Part shown: positions 1 to 8,697 of the stretch, one piece after another
Position numbering within the stretch: position 1 is the stretch's first letter
Layout of the letters: the number at the start of each line of letters is the position of its first letter
Assembly (NCBI RefSeq): GCF_049942825.1
Contig: NZ_CP187970.1
Coordinates: 744,001-808,000, forward strand
Source of the DNA: Paenibacillus_G sp049942825
GTDB lineage: Bacteria; Bacillota; Bacilli; Paenibacillales; NBRC-103111
Reading direction: 5' to 3'
Length of the DNA stretch: 64,000 bases
The notes under the pieces: generated by a model
Told to the model about the DNA's origin: nothing
The model's database searches: none
Seen by the model: the letters and a program-made list of their open reading frames with translations, nothing else
Made by a program: the position numbers and the translations under genes

Positions 1-2
1 TC

Positions 3-1106
3 GTATCCCGAATCATCAAAGGAAATCAAGCAAGGCCTGATCTCCGCTATGTGGTGGTCACGCATGCAAGAGACGTGTATATTACGGATGCCGTACCCAA
101 AGGTCATCAGGCCATCGGCAGGTCGAACTTCGAAATCGCTTTAACCGACGCTTTCTATGAGCATATCCGCTCTTTCGCCCGTTCGGCCCATAACAGGAAT
201 GTGTACGCGCTATCCGTCTATACCGATGACCGCCATACCTTCCTGCTGTATCTCAATACCCAGGAGGGGTTCGAGCGGACGGTTGCCGAGAGCCCGTATT
301 ATTCCCAATACACCGAAGAACAGAAGCATGATCTGCAGTATTCGCTAGGTGATTTTGCCTTCAGCTATGATTCGTTCTCGGGTCCGTTCGCCTCGCAATA
401 CGCGGCGTATCATGACGCAGTGAAGGCGCTGTCAGCCGCAGGGGGCTTCGAGGGCTTGGAAGCGCATAAGGGCAGCCCCGACTTGGTCCGTTATGTGTAT
501 AAGGCGGAATTGTTCGAGGGGGGGCAGTACCAGACGGCGCTGCGCGTAACGAAAAAGCTGCTGGCCCAATCGGTATGGCTGCTGCAGACGACGCCGGATT
601 TTGTCGCATTCGCAAGCAGCGGGAGCGAATATATCGATTACAGCATGGTGATGAGGCAGACCATCGAATTGAAGCGGTTCTACCAAGTGTTCCCTGAAAT
701 GAAAAGCCATGATGAGGCGTTCCAGACGGCGGTTGAGAAGGCCAAGAGTCTGCCGCACAGCGAACAGGTGGCATTCTGGTGGGATCGGGTGAAGGAGAAC
801 CGGAACCGAAATCCGGAGGCTCTTCTGACCGCTACGGTGCGGACCGATTACCAGGCGATCGAGGCACTGGCGGCCGGCGGGGCCTCCCTTCTGCCTGCCG
901 TCATGCAGGCACTGCGCAGCGCCGTGCAGCAGAAGGATGAGGAGAAGACCTCGTTCCTGTGCGAGGTGCTGCTCGAAGCCGGCGGTCTCAGCAGGGAGGT
1001 TCTGGGGGAGATGGCGGCGGCCATCGAGTATGCTCCGCCGGGAGATCATGAAATCCGCGCCCAGCTCAACCGAACCCGGCAGGAGCTGACCAGCCGGCTT
1101 CAGTGA
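3..1106 (+). CDS. DUF4303-type protein, 5' end outside the window
   Basis: The reading frame is open from the left edge, so the true start is probably upstream. A GTG at 51 is the only early internal start candidate and has no convincing ribosome binding site. From about residue 26 of the GTG-started form the protein resembles DUF4303 proteins: an aromatic-rich alpha/beta segment with the YALSVYTDD-like core typical of this uncharacterised family. The C-terminal 100 residues are helical and alanine-rich. DUF4303 proteins are cytosolic, of unknown function, and some lie beside polymorphic toxin genes; no toxin gene is visible here. The gene ends at a strong bidirectional hairpin. The family call is moderately sure and the function unknown. 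Confidence 0.6.
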   Translation, partial: VSRIIKGNQARPDLRYVVVTHARDVYITDAVPKGHQAIGRSNFEIALTDAFYEHIRSFARSAHNRNVYALSVYTDDRHTFLLYLNTQEGFERTVAESPYYSQYTEEQKHDLQYSLGDFAFSYDSFSGPFASQYAAYHDAVKALSAAGGFEGLEAHKGSPDLVRYVYKAELFEGGQYQTALRVTKKLLAQSVWLLQTTPDFVAFASSGSEYIDYSMVMRQTIELKRFYQVFPEMKSHDEAFQTAVEKAKSLPHSEQVAFWWDRVKENRNRNPEALLTATVRTDYQAIEALAAGGASLLPAVMQALRSAVQQKDEEKTSFLCEVLLEAGGLSREVLGEMAAAIEYAPPGDHEIRAQLNRTRQELTSRLQ

Positions 1107-1143
1107 ACAGAATCGAGGCAGCTGCTTCGCCCTGCCCGCAAGA

Positions 1144-1180
1144 AAAAATACCATGGCCCGCAGGGGATCATGGTATTTTT
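1144..1180. terminator. Bidirectional terminator between convergent genes
   Basis: A perfect 12-bp inverted repeat (AAAAATACCATG at 1144-1155 against 1169-1180) with a 13-nt loop. A-rich on the left and T-rich on the right, it can end transcription from both the DUF4303 gene and the convergent gene at 1195-1524. Confidence 0.85.
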
Positions 1181-1194
1181 CATGGATCGCGGAA

Positions 1195-1524
1195 TTAAAC
1201 ACCGCTGGATTTCTCCGGGAGCGGGAGCAGCCGAAAGCGCCGCAGCTGTTCAGTGAGCCCCACCGCGAGAAGAACCTGCCGCTGCTTGGGGCCGATCAAA
1301 TCGAAGTGGGGATAGGGCGGACGGTGGTGAATATATTTCGGATCGAGGCCATGGGTGAGGCACCAGGCGGCAAGCCGGTCCAGGTCCTTACATCCGACCT
1401 TGGTGACTGTAGTGATGCCGGGAAAACGCGGATCGAGCCAATAATGGGTCAGATAGGCGATATCGCCCCGCGTGACCGCTTCTTTCCACTCGGTAAGTTC
1501 AGCTCGGGTAATCCCGAAAGCCAT
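1195..1524 (-). CDS. Small conserved protein, YneQ-like
   Basis: A 109-residue protein. The start at 1524 is chosen because AAGGAGG lies 9 nt upstream; an upstream in-frame ATG would add a low-quality 23-residue extension. The sequence has a dense conserved core (TRAELTEWK, FLTHYW-like and TVTKVGC segments, then IHHRPPYPHFD) that I recall from a Bacillus and Paenibacillus family that includes YneQ; this is memory, not a search. It is probably cytosolic and has no membrane segment. The cysteines and the histidine-rich centre might bind a ligand, but no function is known. It is transcribed alone and ends at the hairpin shared with the convergent DUF4303 gene. Confidence 0.7.
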   Translation of the reverse strand: MAFGITRAELTEWKEAVTRGDIAYLTHYWLDPRFPGITTVTKVGCKDLDRLAAWCLTHGLDPKYIHHRPPYPHFDLIGPKQRQVLLAVGLTEQLRRFRLLPLPEKSSGV

Positions 1525-1686
1525 AGGGGTATGCCTCCTTCGGCGGAGTCCGGTTGTCTGATTCATTATAGCAGGAGCGGGTGGCGAATTCACCCGGGGT
1601 CTCTATGAGAAGCGGGCGGCAAGGGAAGTGGAGGGACGCCGTACCAAAAAGCTAGGATTCTTTCCATGGCGGGGGAGAAGGAGTCA

Positions 1687-1724
1687 GGATATTGATAACG
1701 CTTACGAATATCCCCTGTTACAAT
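1687..1724 (+). promoter_or_regulatory. Probable promoter and LacI-family operator for the GH4 gene
   Basis: A 27-bp inverted repeat has perfect 7-bp arms GGATATT (1687-1693) and AATATCC (1707-1713) around an ATAACGCTTA core, the layout of LacI/CcpA-family operators. The segment 1692-1707 also matches the cre consensus with two mismatches. A -10 candidate TACAAT is at 1719-1724, so a bound repressor would cover the -35 region (TTGATA at 1692, spacing long at 21 nt). The operator is clear as a repeat; the regulator is inferred. Confidence 0.55.
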
Positions 1725-1779
1725 GAAGGACAGACGGAATCCTTGAGGATTCCAAGTCACTTCGTGAGGAGGAAATCGG

Positions 1780-3288
1780 ATGAGCTTCAAAATCGCTTTT
1801 ATCGGTGCCGGCAGTGTGGGATTTACCCGGGGGCTGCTTCGTGATCTGCTGTCCGTGCCGGAGTTTCATGAGGTCGAGATCGCTTTCATGGATACGAATG
1901 AGAGGAACCTGGATATGGTACGCCAGCTCTGTCAGCGGGATATCCTCGAGAACGGGCTCTCCATCCAAATCCAGGCGACTACAGATCGCAGAGAGGCACT
2001 GAGGGACGCCAAGTATGTGCTGTGCACGATCCGGGTCGGCGGGCTGGAGGCGTTCACGACGGATGTGGACATCCCGCTGCGGTACGGGATCGACCAGTGC
2101 GTGGGGGATACGCTCTGTGCAGGCGGCATTATGTACGGGCAGCGGGGCATTGCCGAGATGCTGCAGATCTGCCAGGACATCCGGGAGGTGGCACGCGAGG
2201 ACGTACTGCTGCTGAACTATGCGAACCCCATGGCGATGCTGACCTGGGCGTGCAACCAATATGGGGGCGTACGGACTGTCGGGCTGTGCCACGGCGTGCA
2301 GCATGGACACCGGCAAATTGCAGAAGCTTTCGGACTGCAGAAGGAAGAAGTCGATATCATCTGCGCCGGCATCAACCATCAAACCTGGTATGTGCAGATC
2401 CGGCATAACGGGGAGGATCTGACCGGCCGGCTGCTGGAGGCGTTCGAGGCCCACCCGGATTACAGCCGTACCGAGAAGGTGCGCATCGATATGCTGAGGC
2501 GGTTCGGCTATTACAGCACGGAGTCGAACGGCCATCTCAGCGAGTATGTCCCCTGGTACCGCAAACGTCCGGAGGAGATCGGGGAGTGGATTGACCTCGG
2601 CTCCTGGATCAACGGCGAGACCGGAGGGTATCTGCGGGTCTGCACGGAAGGGCGGCGCTGGTTCGAAACGGACTTCCCGAACTGGCTGAAGGAGCCTGCA
2701 CTGGAATACGCACCGGAGAAGCGCGGGGAGGAGCACGGCTCCTATATCATCGAAGGGCTCGAGACCGGACGGGTGTACCGCGGGCACTTTAACGTGGTGA
2801 ACAACGGTGTCATCTCCAATCTGCCGGACGATGCCGTGATTGAAGCGCCAGGCTATGTGGACCGCAGTGGGATCTCGATGGCGCACGTGGGCGCCCTGCC
2901 GCTCGGGCCTGCCGCTGTGTGCAGCGCCAGCATCTCGGTGCAGCGCCTTGCGGTGGAAGCGGCGGTCCGCGGCGACGACAAGCTCCTGAGGCAGGCGATG
3001 CTGATGGACCCGCTCGTCGGGGCGGTCTGCAACCCAAGGGAAGTATGGCAGATGACCGACGAGCTGCTGGTCGCGCAGGAGGCGTGGCTGCCGCAGTACG
3101 GAGATGCGATCGCCGAAGCCAAGGCGCGCCTCGCCGAAGGGCTGCAGGTGCCCGTTCGGGGGGACTACCGCGGGGCGGCCCGGCTTCACGTGAAGACCGT
3201 GGAGGAGATGGAGGCGAACCGGGAGCAGGCCAGCCGGAATGCGGGAGAGTCCGACAAGGGCAAAGAGCGGGCCGCAGCGGCACAGTAG
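1780..3288 (+). CDS. Glycoside hydrolase family 4 enzyme (alpha-galactosidase MelA / alpha-galacturonidase type)
   Basis: A cytosolic NAD+- and Mn2+-dependent glycosidase that cleaves by oxidation-elimination. The N-terminal Rossmann motif is at residues 8-14 (GAGS at 9-12). The family signature NYANP is at 146-150, the metal-ligand Cys170 sits in GLCHG and the ligand His200 in GINH. The closest remembered relatives are E. coli MelA (alpha-galactosidase, about 450 residues) and Bacillus LplD (alpha-galacturonidase); the substrate cannot be decided here. At 502 residues it is longer than usual because of a charged Ala/Glu/Arg tail after about residue 460. The start is fixed by AGGAGG 7 nt upstream. 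It is a single-gene unit behind a LacI-type operator, consistent with sugar induction, and no transporter adjoins it. Confidence 0.88.
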   Translation: MSFKIAFIGAGSVGFTRGLLRDLLSVPEFHEVEIAFMDTNERNLDMVRQLCQRDILENGLSIQIQATTDRREALRDAKYVLCTIRVGGLEAFTTDVDIPLRYGIDQCVGDTLCAGGIMYGQRGIAEMLQICQDIREVAREDVLLLNYANPMAMLTWACNQYGGVRTVGLCHGVQHGHRQIAEAFGLQKEEVDIICAGINHQTWYVQIRHNGEDLTGRLLEAFEAHPDYSRTEKVRIDMLRRFGYYSTESNGHLSEYVPWYRKRPEEIGEWIDLGSWINGETGGYLRVCTEGRRWFETDFPNWLKEPALEYAPEKRGEEHGSYIIEGLETGRVYRGHFNVVNNGVISNLPDDAVIEAPGYVDRSGISMAHVGALPLGPAAVCSASISVQRLAVEAAVRGDDKLLRQAMLMDPLVGAVCNPREVWQMTDELLVAQEAWLPQYGDAIAEAKARLAEGLQVPVRGDYRGAARLHVKTVEEMEANREQASRNAGESDKGKERAAAAQ

Positions 3289-3430
3289 AGGGCGGCAGCG
3301 ACCGCCTGAAACGAAAGGGCTGCAGCGAATTGCGAGCGGGCGGCCGGTCTGAATGCGGGAGAAGTCGATAAAACAGGGAACTCCGGGCTGAGGCGAAAGT
3401 AAGGGAGTCCCAGGCAGCCTGCAGAGTGAG

Positions 3431-3475
3431 CAAATAGAGAAGGCCCATGCTGAGTGCATGGGCCTTCTCTATTTG
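3431..3475. terminator. Bidirectional terminator after the GH4 gene
   Basis: A perfect 20-bp inverted repeat at 3431-3450 and 3456-3475 with a 5-nt loop. It lies between the GH4 gene and the convergent acetyltransferase. The 140 nt between the GH4 stop and the hairpin contain a loose echo of the end of the GH4 gene (GAATGCGGGAGA recurs) but no gene. Confidence 0.8.
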
Positions 3476-3530
3476 GTGCAGCTCTAGTAGGGGGCTGTCT
3501 GTGCAGATCAGGGGCGGACCTTATGCCGCC

Positions 3531-4112
3531 CTAGGATGGGCTGGGCCCCGCTTCGGCCACAGCCTGACCGGAGGGGGGCCACTCGGTGGCCAGCATGCTG
3601 TAGACGGCGAGGTCGATATACACGCCGTACAGCCGCTGCGCTCCGCGGGCCACACCCTCCATCGTGAAGCCGAGCCGCTCGGGGACGGCCCGGCTGCGCC
3701 GGTTATCCACGCCGGCGCGGATCTCGACCCGGTGCATGCCGAGGCTGCGGAAGGCATAATCGATCATCCCGCGGCAGGCCCGCGTCATAATGCCGCGGCC
3801 CTGGTAGGGTTCTCCCAGCCAATAGCCGATCGCCGCCGACCGGTTCAGCGTGCTCAGCCCGTGATGGTCGATCACGCCGCACAGGCTCCCGTCTGCAATG
3901 ATCCCGGCTGTAATGCCTTCGCCTCTGGCCCACCGCTGGCGGGCATGCTCGATGAAGGCCCGGCTGTCTTCCACGGTCTGGGTGCCGTCAATCCAAGGCA
4001 TCCACTGCCGCAGGCAGCGCCGGTTGGCGTCCGTAAGGAGGAACAATTCCTCGGCGTCTCCCGCCTCAAGGACTTGGAGCTCTACTTCGCGGTCAATCCG
4101 GTAGTTGAACAT
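3531..4112 (-). CDS. GNAT N-acetyltransferase, RimJ/RimL (YdaF) type
   Basis: A 193-residue acetyl-CoA-dependent transferase. The RimL-type layout is visible: an N-terminal strand with WMPWID, the IGYWLGEPYQGRGIMT motif A near residues 94-110 carrying the Q/RGxG acetyl-CoA loop, and the NxRSRAVPERLGF motif B near 137-150. Relatives acetylate ribosomal protein N-termini, polyamines or small amines; the substrate is unknown. AAGGAGG lies 8-9 nt before the ATG at 4112. The last 15 residues are Pro/Ala/Ser-rich and run close to the shared terminator. It is a monocistronic gene on the minus strand, 100 nt downstream of msrAB and possibly read through from it. Confidence 0.85.
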   Translation of the reverse strand: MFNYRIDREVELQVLEAGDAEELFLLTDANRRCLRQWMPWIDGTQTVEDSRAFIEHARQRWARGEGITAGIIADGSLCGVIDHHGLSTLNRSAAIGYWLGEPYQGRGIMTRACRGMIDYAFRSLGMHRVEIRAGVDNRRSRAVPERLGFTMEGVARGAQRLYGVYIDLAVYSMLATEWPPSGQAVAEAGPSPS

Positions 4113-4214
4113 GCGTCAGACCTCCTTGGGTGATCTTCGGTACGAGCGGGTTCGGCGGGTTATCAGGATCAGTCGGGCTGCCGCCGGATGCAGGAGCTGC
4201 CGGGATGCCGGGCT

Positions 4215-5177
4215 TTATTCAAAGAGGGTGAGGTAAGCGCCGTAGCCTTCCTTCTCGAGATCCTCTATAGGCACAAAGCGCAGGGCGGCAGAGTTGATGC
4301 AGTAGCGGAGCCCCCCGGTTTCGCGCGGTCCGTCATTGAAAACGTGCCCGAGGTGGGCATCCGCTTTGGAGCTGCGCACTTCCGTCCGTACCATGAAGTG
4401 GCTGTAATCGGCCTTCTCCGTCACGCCGGCCGCACGGACAGGTCGGGTAAAGCTCGGCCAGCCGCAGCCTGAATCGAACTTGTCACGGGAGCTGAAGAGA
4501 GGCTCGCCGGAGACGATATCGACGTAGAGGCCCTCTCCCTTGTGGTTCCAAAATTCATTCTGGAAGGGAGGCTCGGTACCGTTCTCCTGCGTGACCTTCC
4601 ACTGCATCGGGGTCAGCCGTTCGCGAAGCGCTTCCTTGTCTTCTTCCGTGTTCCAGTGCTTGCGGATGAAATCGACACGGCCCGATGCCTTGCTGTAGGC
4701 ATTGTAGCGCTGGGGATTGGTTTTATAAAAGCCTTGGTGATAGTCCTCTGCCGGATAGAATATGGAAGCGGGAAGAATCGGCGTGACGACCGGAGCATCG
4801 AATCTTCCGCTCGCATCCAGGCGTGCCTTGGACGCTTCGGCAATCTGGCGCTGCTCCTCCGAGTGATAGAAGATGGCGGTCTGGTAGGAGGTACCGCGGT
4901 CTGCGAACTGCCCTCCGGGGTCCGTCGGGTCGATCTGCTGCCAGAAGAGTTCCACGAGCTTCTCGTAAGGGAACACATCCGGTTCAAACGTGATCTGAAC
5001 AGCTTCCAGATGTCCGGTCGTCTCGGAACAGACTTCCTGGTAGGTCGGATTCTCCGTATGTCCGCCGGTATAGCCGGAGATCACGCTGTGAATGCCGGGC
5101 TGTTCGTCGAATGGCTTGACCATGCACCAGAAGCAGCCTCCGGCGAATGTAGCAAGTTCGGTTCTTGTATCAGTCAT
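4215..5177 (-). CDS. msrAB: Bifunctional methionine sulfoxide reductase MsrA-MsrB
   Basis: Repairs oxidised methionine: the MsrA half reduces the S form and the MsrB half the R form, using thioredoxin. MsrA spans about residues 7-160, with GCFWC at 14-18 (catalytic Cys15), and the EDYHQGFY element near 144-151. MsrB spans about 185-312, with SGCGWPSF at 236-243, HLGHVF at 275-280 and catalytic Cys293 in RYCINSAALRF. The CxxC pairs that bind zinc in many MsrB proteins are absent, as in some Gram-positive forms. The 320-residue A-then-B fusion is common in Firmicutes. AGAGGTGA precedes the ATG at 5177. It is cytosolic and transcribed alone, 97-102 nt from the acetyltransferase gene. Confidence 0.96.
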   Translation of the reverse strand: MTDTRTELATFAGGCFWCMVKPFDEQPGIHSVISGYTGGHTENPTYQEVCSETTGHLEAVQITFEPDVFPYEKLVELFWQQIDPTDPGGQFADRGTSYQTAIFYHSEEQRQIAEASKARLDASGRFDAPVVTPILPASIFYPAEDYHQGFYKTNPQRYNAYSKASGRVDFIRKHWNTEEDKEALRERLTPMQWKVTQENGTEPPFQNEFWNHKGEGLYVDIVSGEPLFSSRDKFDSGCGWPSFTRPVRAAGVTEKADYSHFMVRTEVRSSKADAHLGHVFNDGPRETGGLRYCINSAALRFVPIEDLEKEGYGAYLTLFE

Positions 5178-5355
5178 GGGATCACCTCTTGGGTTAAAGA
5201 TAAACGGCGGGTCAGGGAGAAAAATAATGCGGCCTAACCGTCCCGTTCTTCCATTATAACGCAGGTGGGAGCTGAGCCCAAACTTCGATGGGGCTCCCGG
5301 AGCTCAGACGGAATTACCGGCGCCTACCGGCGCCCACAGGCGCAGGTCCGGTACG

Positions 5356-5688
5356 CTACTTGGAGCACGGCACGCCGTTGATGTAGTAGCTATCCTCCCG
5401 GTAGGCCGTGAAGACGGTCTCCACCTCGGCATAGCCGAGGGAGAGGATGTGACGGGTAACGGTCTGCGCGAAACGGTCTCGTACGTCGGCGCCCCGTTCG
5501 AACCAGCCTACCTCGACGAACGGAAACGAGGGTACGATCTTTCCTGCAAAGACGGCCGTGGTATGCATGCATTCAAGCGTAAAGTTGTCGGTTCCGCAGG
5601 CGCAGAGGGCCGCGAGTTCTTCGAGAAGCGGGATGCTGACCGTGCGAAGGCGTTCAGCCGGAACGCCGCGGATGAGCAGATGGGGCAT
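5356..5688 (-). CDS. DUF1904 protein, tautomerase-like fold
   Basis: A 110-residue protein. The start is set at 5688 because AGGAGG lies 9-10 nt upstream and the family begins with the sequence MPHLLIRG; a longer reading frame upstream adds unlike sequence. DUF1904 proteins are small, and as far as I recall they are grouped with the 4-oxalocrotonate tautomerase/MIF superfamily, where an N-terminal Pro exposed by Met removal is the catalytic base; Pro2 is present here. The middle has CACGTDNFTLEC and the C-terminus ends in a cysteine-containing tail (VPCSK). No activity is established. It lies 108 nt after a GNAT gene on the same strand and may be co-transcribed. Confidence 0.75.
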   Translation of the reverse strand: MPHLLIRGVPAERLRTVSIPLLEELAALCACGTDNFTLECMHTTAVFAGKIVPSFPFVEVGWFERGADVRDRFAQTVTRHILSLGYAEVETVFTAYREDSYYINGVPCSK

Positions 5689-5796
5689 AGGTAGGTTCCT
5701 CCTGTAAGCGGAACGGGTGAGGCCGTTCTCTACTATGTATAGACGATCTAGGGTACAAGCGGGACGCGGGATCATTGCTATTTCCGGCCGCAGCGG

Positions 5797-6270
5797 TTAA
5801 GGTGCGGATGACAGTTCTTTTTCCATACAGACGCTGCTTGGGCAGTTGACGTATTCGCCGAAGGGGTCAATGTGCTTATAGCCGAACTTGGTGTAGAGCG
5901 CAATGGCCTCCGGCTGCGCCCGGCCGGTCTCCAGACGCACGAGGCGGCTGCCTTGGCTCCTCGCGTGCTCCTCCAAATGGCTGATGATCCGTGCGGCTAT
6001 GCCGCGCCTGCGGAAGGCAGGCTCCACATAAAAACGCTTCAATTCCGTGCATTCGGCATCCAGGGGACGGATAGCCCCGCACCCTGCTGGTCTGCCGTCC
6101 AGATAGGCGACAACAAAAGTCGCACGCACCACATCCGGATCAGTGAAATCGATCACGTGAACTTCTTCGCTGGGATACCGGCTCAGGAGGTCCTGATCGA
6201 GGCGGGCGATGAGGCTGTGCAGCCCGGCATCCATATGGCTGACTTGTTTGATTTCCAATATGGCTTCCAT
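5797..6270 (-). CDS. GNAT N-acetyltransferase
   Basis: A 157-residue acetyltransferase. The start at 6270 is favoured over the longer frame because AGGAGG lies 9 nt upstream. The motif-A segment FYVEPAFRRRGIAARII (about residues 80-96) carries the RxxGIA acetyl-CoA loop, followed by motif B, where LYTKFGYKHI lies near 126-135. The FVVAYLDGRPAGCGAIRPLD strand and YVEPAFRRRG resemble the broad single-domain GNAT group acting on small amines or peptides; the substrate is unknown. It is the first gene of a possible pair with the DUF1904 gene on the minus strand, divergent from the broken GGDEF-EAL gene. Confidence 0.83.
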   Translation of the reverse strand: MEAILEIKQVSHMDAGLHSLIARLDQDLLSRYPSEEVHVIDFTDPDVVRATFVVAYLDGRPAGCGAIRPLDAECTELKRFYVEPAFRRRGIAARIISHLEEHARSQGSRLVRLETGRAQPEAIALYTKFGYKHIDPFGEYVNCPSSVCMEKELSSAP

Positions 6271-6306
6271 GCCTGCGTTCCTCCTTAGTCGTAATCTTGG
6301 TTCCAT

Positions 6307-6570
6307 AGGAAAGAATCTACATATTTCCAGTGTCAGCAGGCTGCTCTAATGTAAGGTGGATCCCCAGGATACGAACGTGCGGGTGTTGGATGGGGATATG
6401 GGGCGGCGGCGGGTCTCCGGTGACCGGAGACCCATACGGCTGAAGGGTGTGAGGTTTCCCAGTATGTAAGACTCCTTGCTGGGCTGAGCTGTCGTACCCC
6501 CAGGGAAACTGGTGGCCCGGGCAGAGACGAAGATCCGCAGTTATGCAGGAAAGCGAGGCGCGGGGCGCTG
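6307..6570. other. Intergenic region before the GGDEF-EAL pseudogene
   Basis: No gene is seen in these 264 nt. The region holds a perfect 10-bp GC hairpin (GGGTCTCCGG at 6411-6420, TGA loop, 6424-6433) without a T tract. I looked for a c-di-GMP riboswitch, which would suit the downstream gene, and could not recognise the conserved GEMM elements. Confidence 0.5.
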
Positions 6571-8457
6571 ATGTCGATCCGGTTCCAATTGTCGATGGTG
6601 TTCTCGGTAACAGTGGCCGTCATCCTTATCATACAGAATGTGCTATCCTACTTCACGGTGAAGGATCTGCTGCGGGACAGCCTGGCCCATCAGAATGAGA
6701 TCATCTCCAAGCAGCTCAGTCTCTCCATTGAGCAGGCGGAGTACGCGGTCCGCATCGTCGAAGAGCGGGTGGGCGAGCAGATCCGCTCGGCTTCCGTCGC
6801 AGCCCTCCTTGCCCTCTCTCCGGATTACCGGGAGGTGACCAATGAGCAGCTTGCCGCATTGAGCAGACAGGTAGGCGTATCCCATATCACGCTGCTGGTC
6901 CGCACCGAAGACGATATTGTCGGTGTAAGATCCTCCGATCCTCTGGAAATCAACCTCAGTACGAAGGAGTGGGGGATACTGGTACAACGCATTCCAGCAG
7001 CTGTTCGACAAGCAGGAAGTCACGGTTGCCGAAGGCCAAAAACTCCTCAACTATTGGACGGGACCAGCCGAGGTTTCATCATCGGATCCGAACTATGTAG
7101 ATAAATGGGGGTACTATTATGACGGCACGACCAATTATATCATCAATCCCTATGTGAGGGATGAGGGAATGGTCTCATTCCGGCAGTCGGTCGGTCCGGA
7201 CCACTACATCCGGGAGCAGCTGAAATACAGCCCCCATACGCTCGAAATCACGGGAATGAACCCCCGGACATTCGGCCAGCCGCCGGTGTACACGGAGAAC
7301 AACGGGCGCAAATTCATCAGGCTCGCCGACCGGGCGATCCGGTTCGGGACTTATGAGTACAAGGACGAAGGCCGTGACCTTGAGGGGGGCCGCGGGGCCA
7401 TGGCCGCGGGACAGCCGGTGAGCTTCATTACCCGTGTGCAAGGCGTGCGGGTGCTCAGGAGCTTCATTCCGGTCATCGACGTCCCGGATCCGTTCGTGGT
7501 CTCAATCGTGACGGATTACAGGATGGTGGAAGAGGTGGTGAGTCACCAGCTGCTCCATGATCTGATGCTGTCGGCACTGGTGCTCGCCGCCGTCGCAGTT
7601 GGGAGCTACGTGCTGTGCGGCTATCTGATCCGCCCGCTTAGCGACATCATCCGGAAGGTGGAGGAGATTGCCAAGGGCAATTTTGAAGCGCAGATCCGTA
7701 TTCGCCGGAAGGATGAGCTCGGCCTGCTGGCCGGCAGCTTGGCCTCTTACACCCGGGAGCTGGAGCAAAAGAACCGGGAGATCGAGCAGCAGGCTTCCCA
7801 TGACCCTCTGACGGGAGTGAAGAACCGGTTCGCTTTCAACGCGGACATGGAGAAGCAGTTGGCCGTCCTTCGTCCAAAGGGCGGAAGCCTGTCGCTGGTC
7901 TTTATTGACTTCGACCGGTTCAAGGAAATCAACGATATGTTCGGGCATTCCCTTGGCGACCGGCTGCTCATGAAGGCTGCAGGCCGCATGGAAGCGGCGC
8001 TGGGCGGCAGGGGCGGCGTGTACCGGAATCAAGCCGGACCTGCTCACCCTCGAGATTACCGAGAACCTGGCCATGAACAAGGAAGAGTACATGATTGCGA
8101 GACTGCGGGCGCTGCAGGCGACCGGGGTGCGTATGGCGATCGATGACTTCAGGACCGGGTATTCTTACGCTGATGTACCTGAAGAAATTCCCGGTCGATA
8201 TTCTTAAGATCGACCGTTCCTTTGTCAGTGATATGCTGAGCGATGAAGACGACGCGGAGATCGTACGCACGATCATTGCCATGGCCCATAATCTGAAGCT
8301 TCAGGTAACCGCCGAGGGGGTGGAAACGGAAGGGCAGCTTCAGGATCTGAAGGAGCTCGGCTGCGATGTCGCACAGGGCTATTATATTTCCCGGCCCCAG
8401 CCTGCCGAGCACTGTGTCCGCCTGCTGGAGCAGTATAACGGGAACGCGGAGGACTAA
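6571..8457 (+). pseudogene. Broken membrane diguanylate cyclase/phosphodiesterase (dCache-HAMP-GGDEF-EAL)
   Basis: The remains of one gene are spread over three frames. Part 1 (6571 to about 6972) encodes an N-terminal membrane helix and the start of an extracellular sensor. An extra G in a GGGGG run near 6970-6974 shifts the frame; the sensor resumes as WYNAFQQLFDKQEV and runs on through a second membrane helix, HAMP and the first half of GGDEF (SHDPLTGVKNRFAFN, then a FIDFDRFKEIND segment). At about 8021-8024 the sequence jumps from VYR, just before where the GGDEF active site should be, straight into GIKPDLLTLEITEN of an EAL domain. The cyclase signature and the EAL start are lost, a deletion of several hundred bases. 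A further extra A near 8167 shifts the last part, which holds DILKIDRSF and AEGVET. It cannot make a normal enzyme. No good ribosome binding site precedes 6571. Confidence 0.87.
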
Positions 8458-8501
8458 GGCACCCGCTCCTTCGGGACAATGAAACCAAACCAAACCTGGA
8501 G

Positions 8502-8527
8502 GCCTTCTCTACTGAAGAGGGCTTTTT
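8502..8527 (+). terminator. Terminator after the GGDEF-EAL pseudogene
   Basis: GCCTTCT (8502-8508) pairs with AGAGGGC (8515-8521), closed by a short loop and followed by TTTTTG. Confidence 0.6.
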
Positions 8528-8697
8528 GTTAAGGCAAAAGTTCCCGAGATACGGGAATGTCATAGCCTCATGTGACGCGTGCCGCTTGGTAGGAGTGTCC
8601 CGCTCCTTATAGAGATAGGAAAATTGGCATAAGCTGGTATAGGCAAGCCTGCGGTATAATGAGCCCTATAAGACCTAAACCGCAGAGGAGGTAGAAG

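Noticed and set aside
1590..1790. 66-residue minus-strand frame upstream of the GH4 gene
   Set aside because: It covers the operator and promoter, has no ribosome binding site and no recognisable protein features.
1702..3459. 585-residue minus-strand open frame across the GH4 gene
   Set aside because: It is a complement-frame shadow: Arg/Pro/Leu/His-rich sequence, no ribosome binding site, and the plus strand has all GH4 motifs.
6307..6570. c-di-GMP riboswitch before the GGDEF-EAL pseudogene
   Set aside because: The conserved GEMM sequence elements could not be found; only a simple GC hairpin is present.
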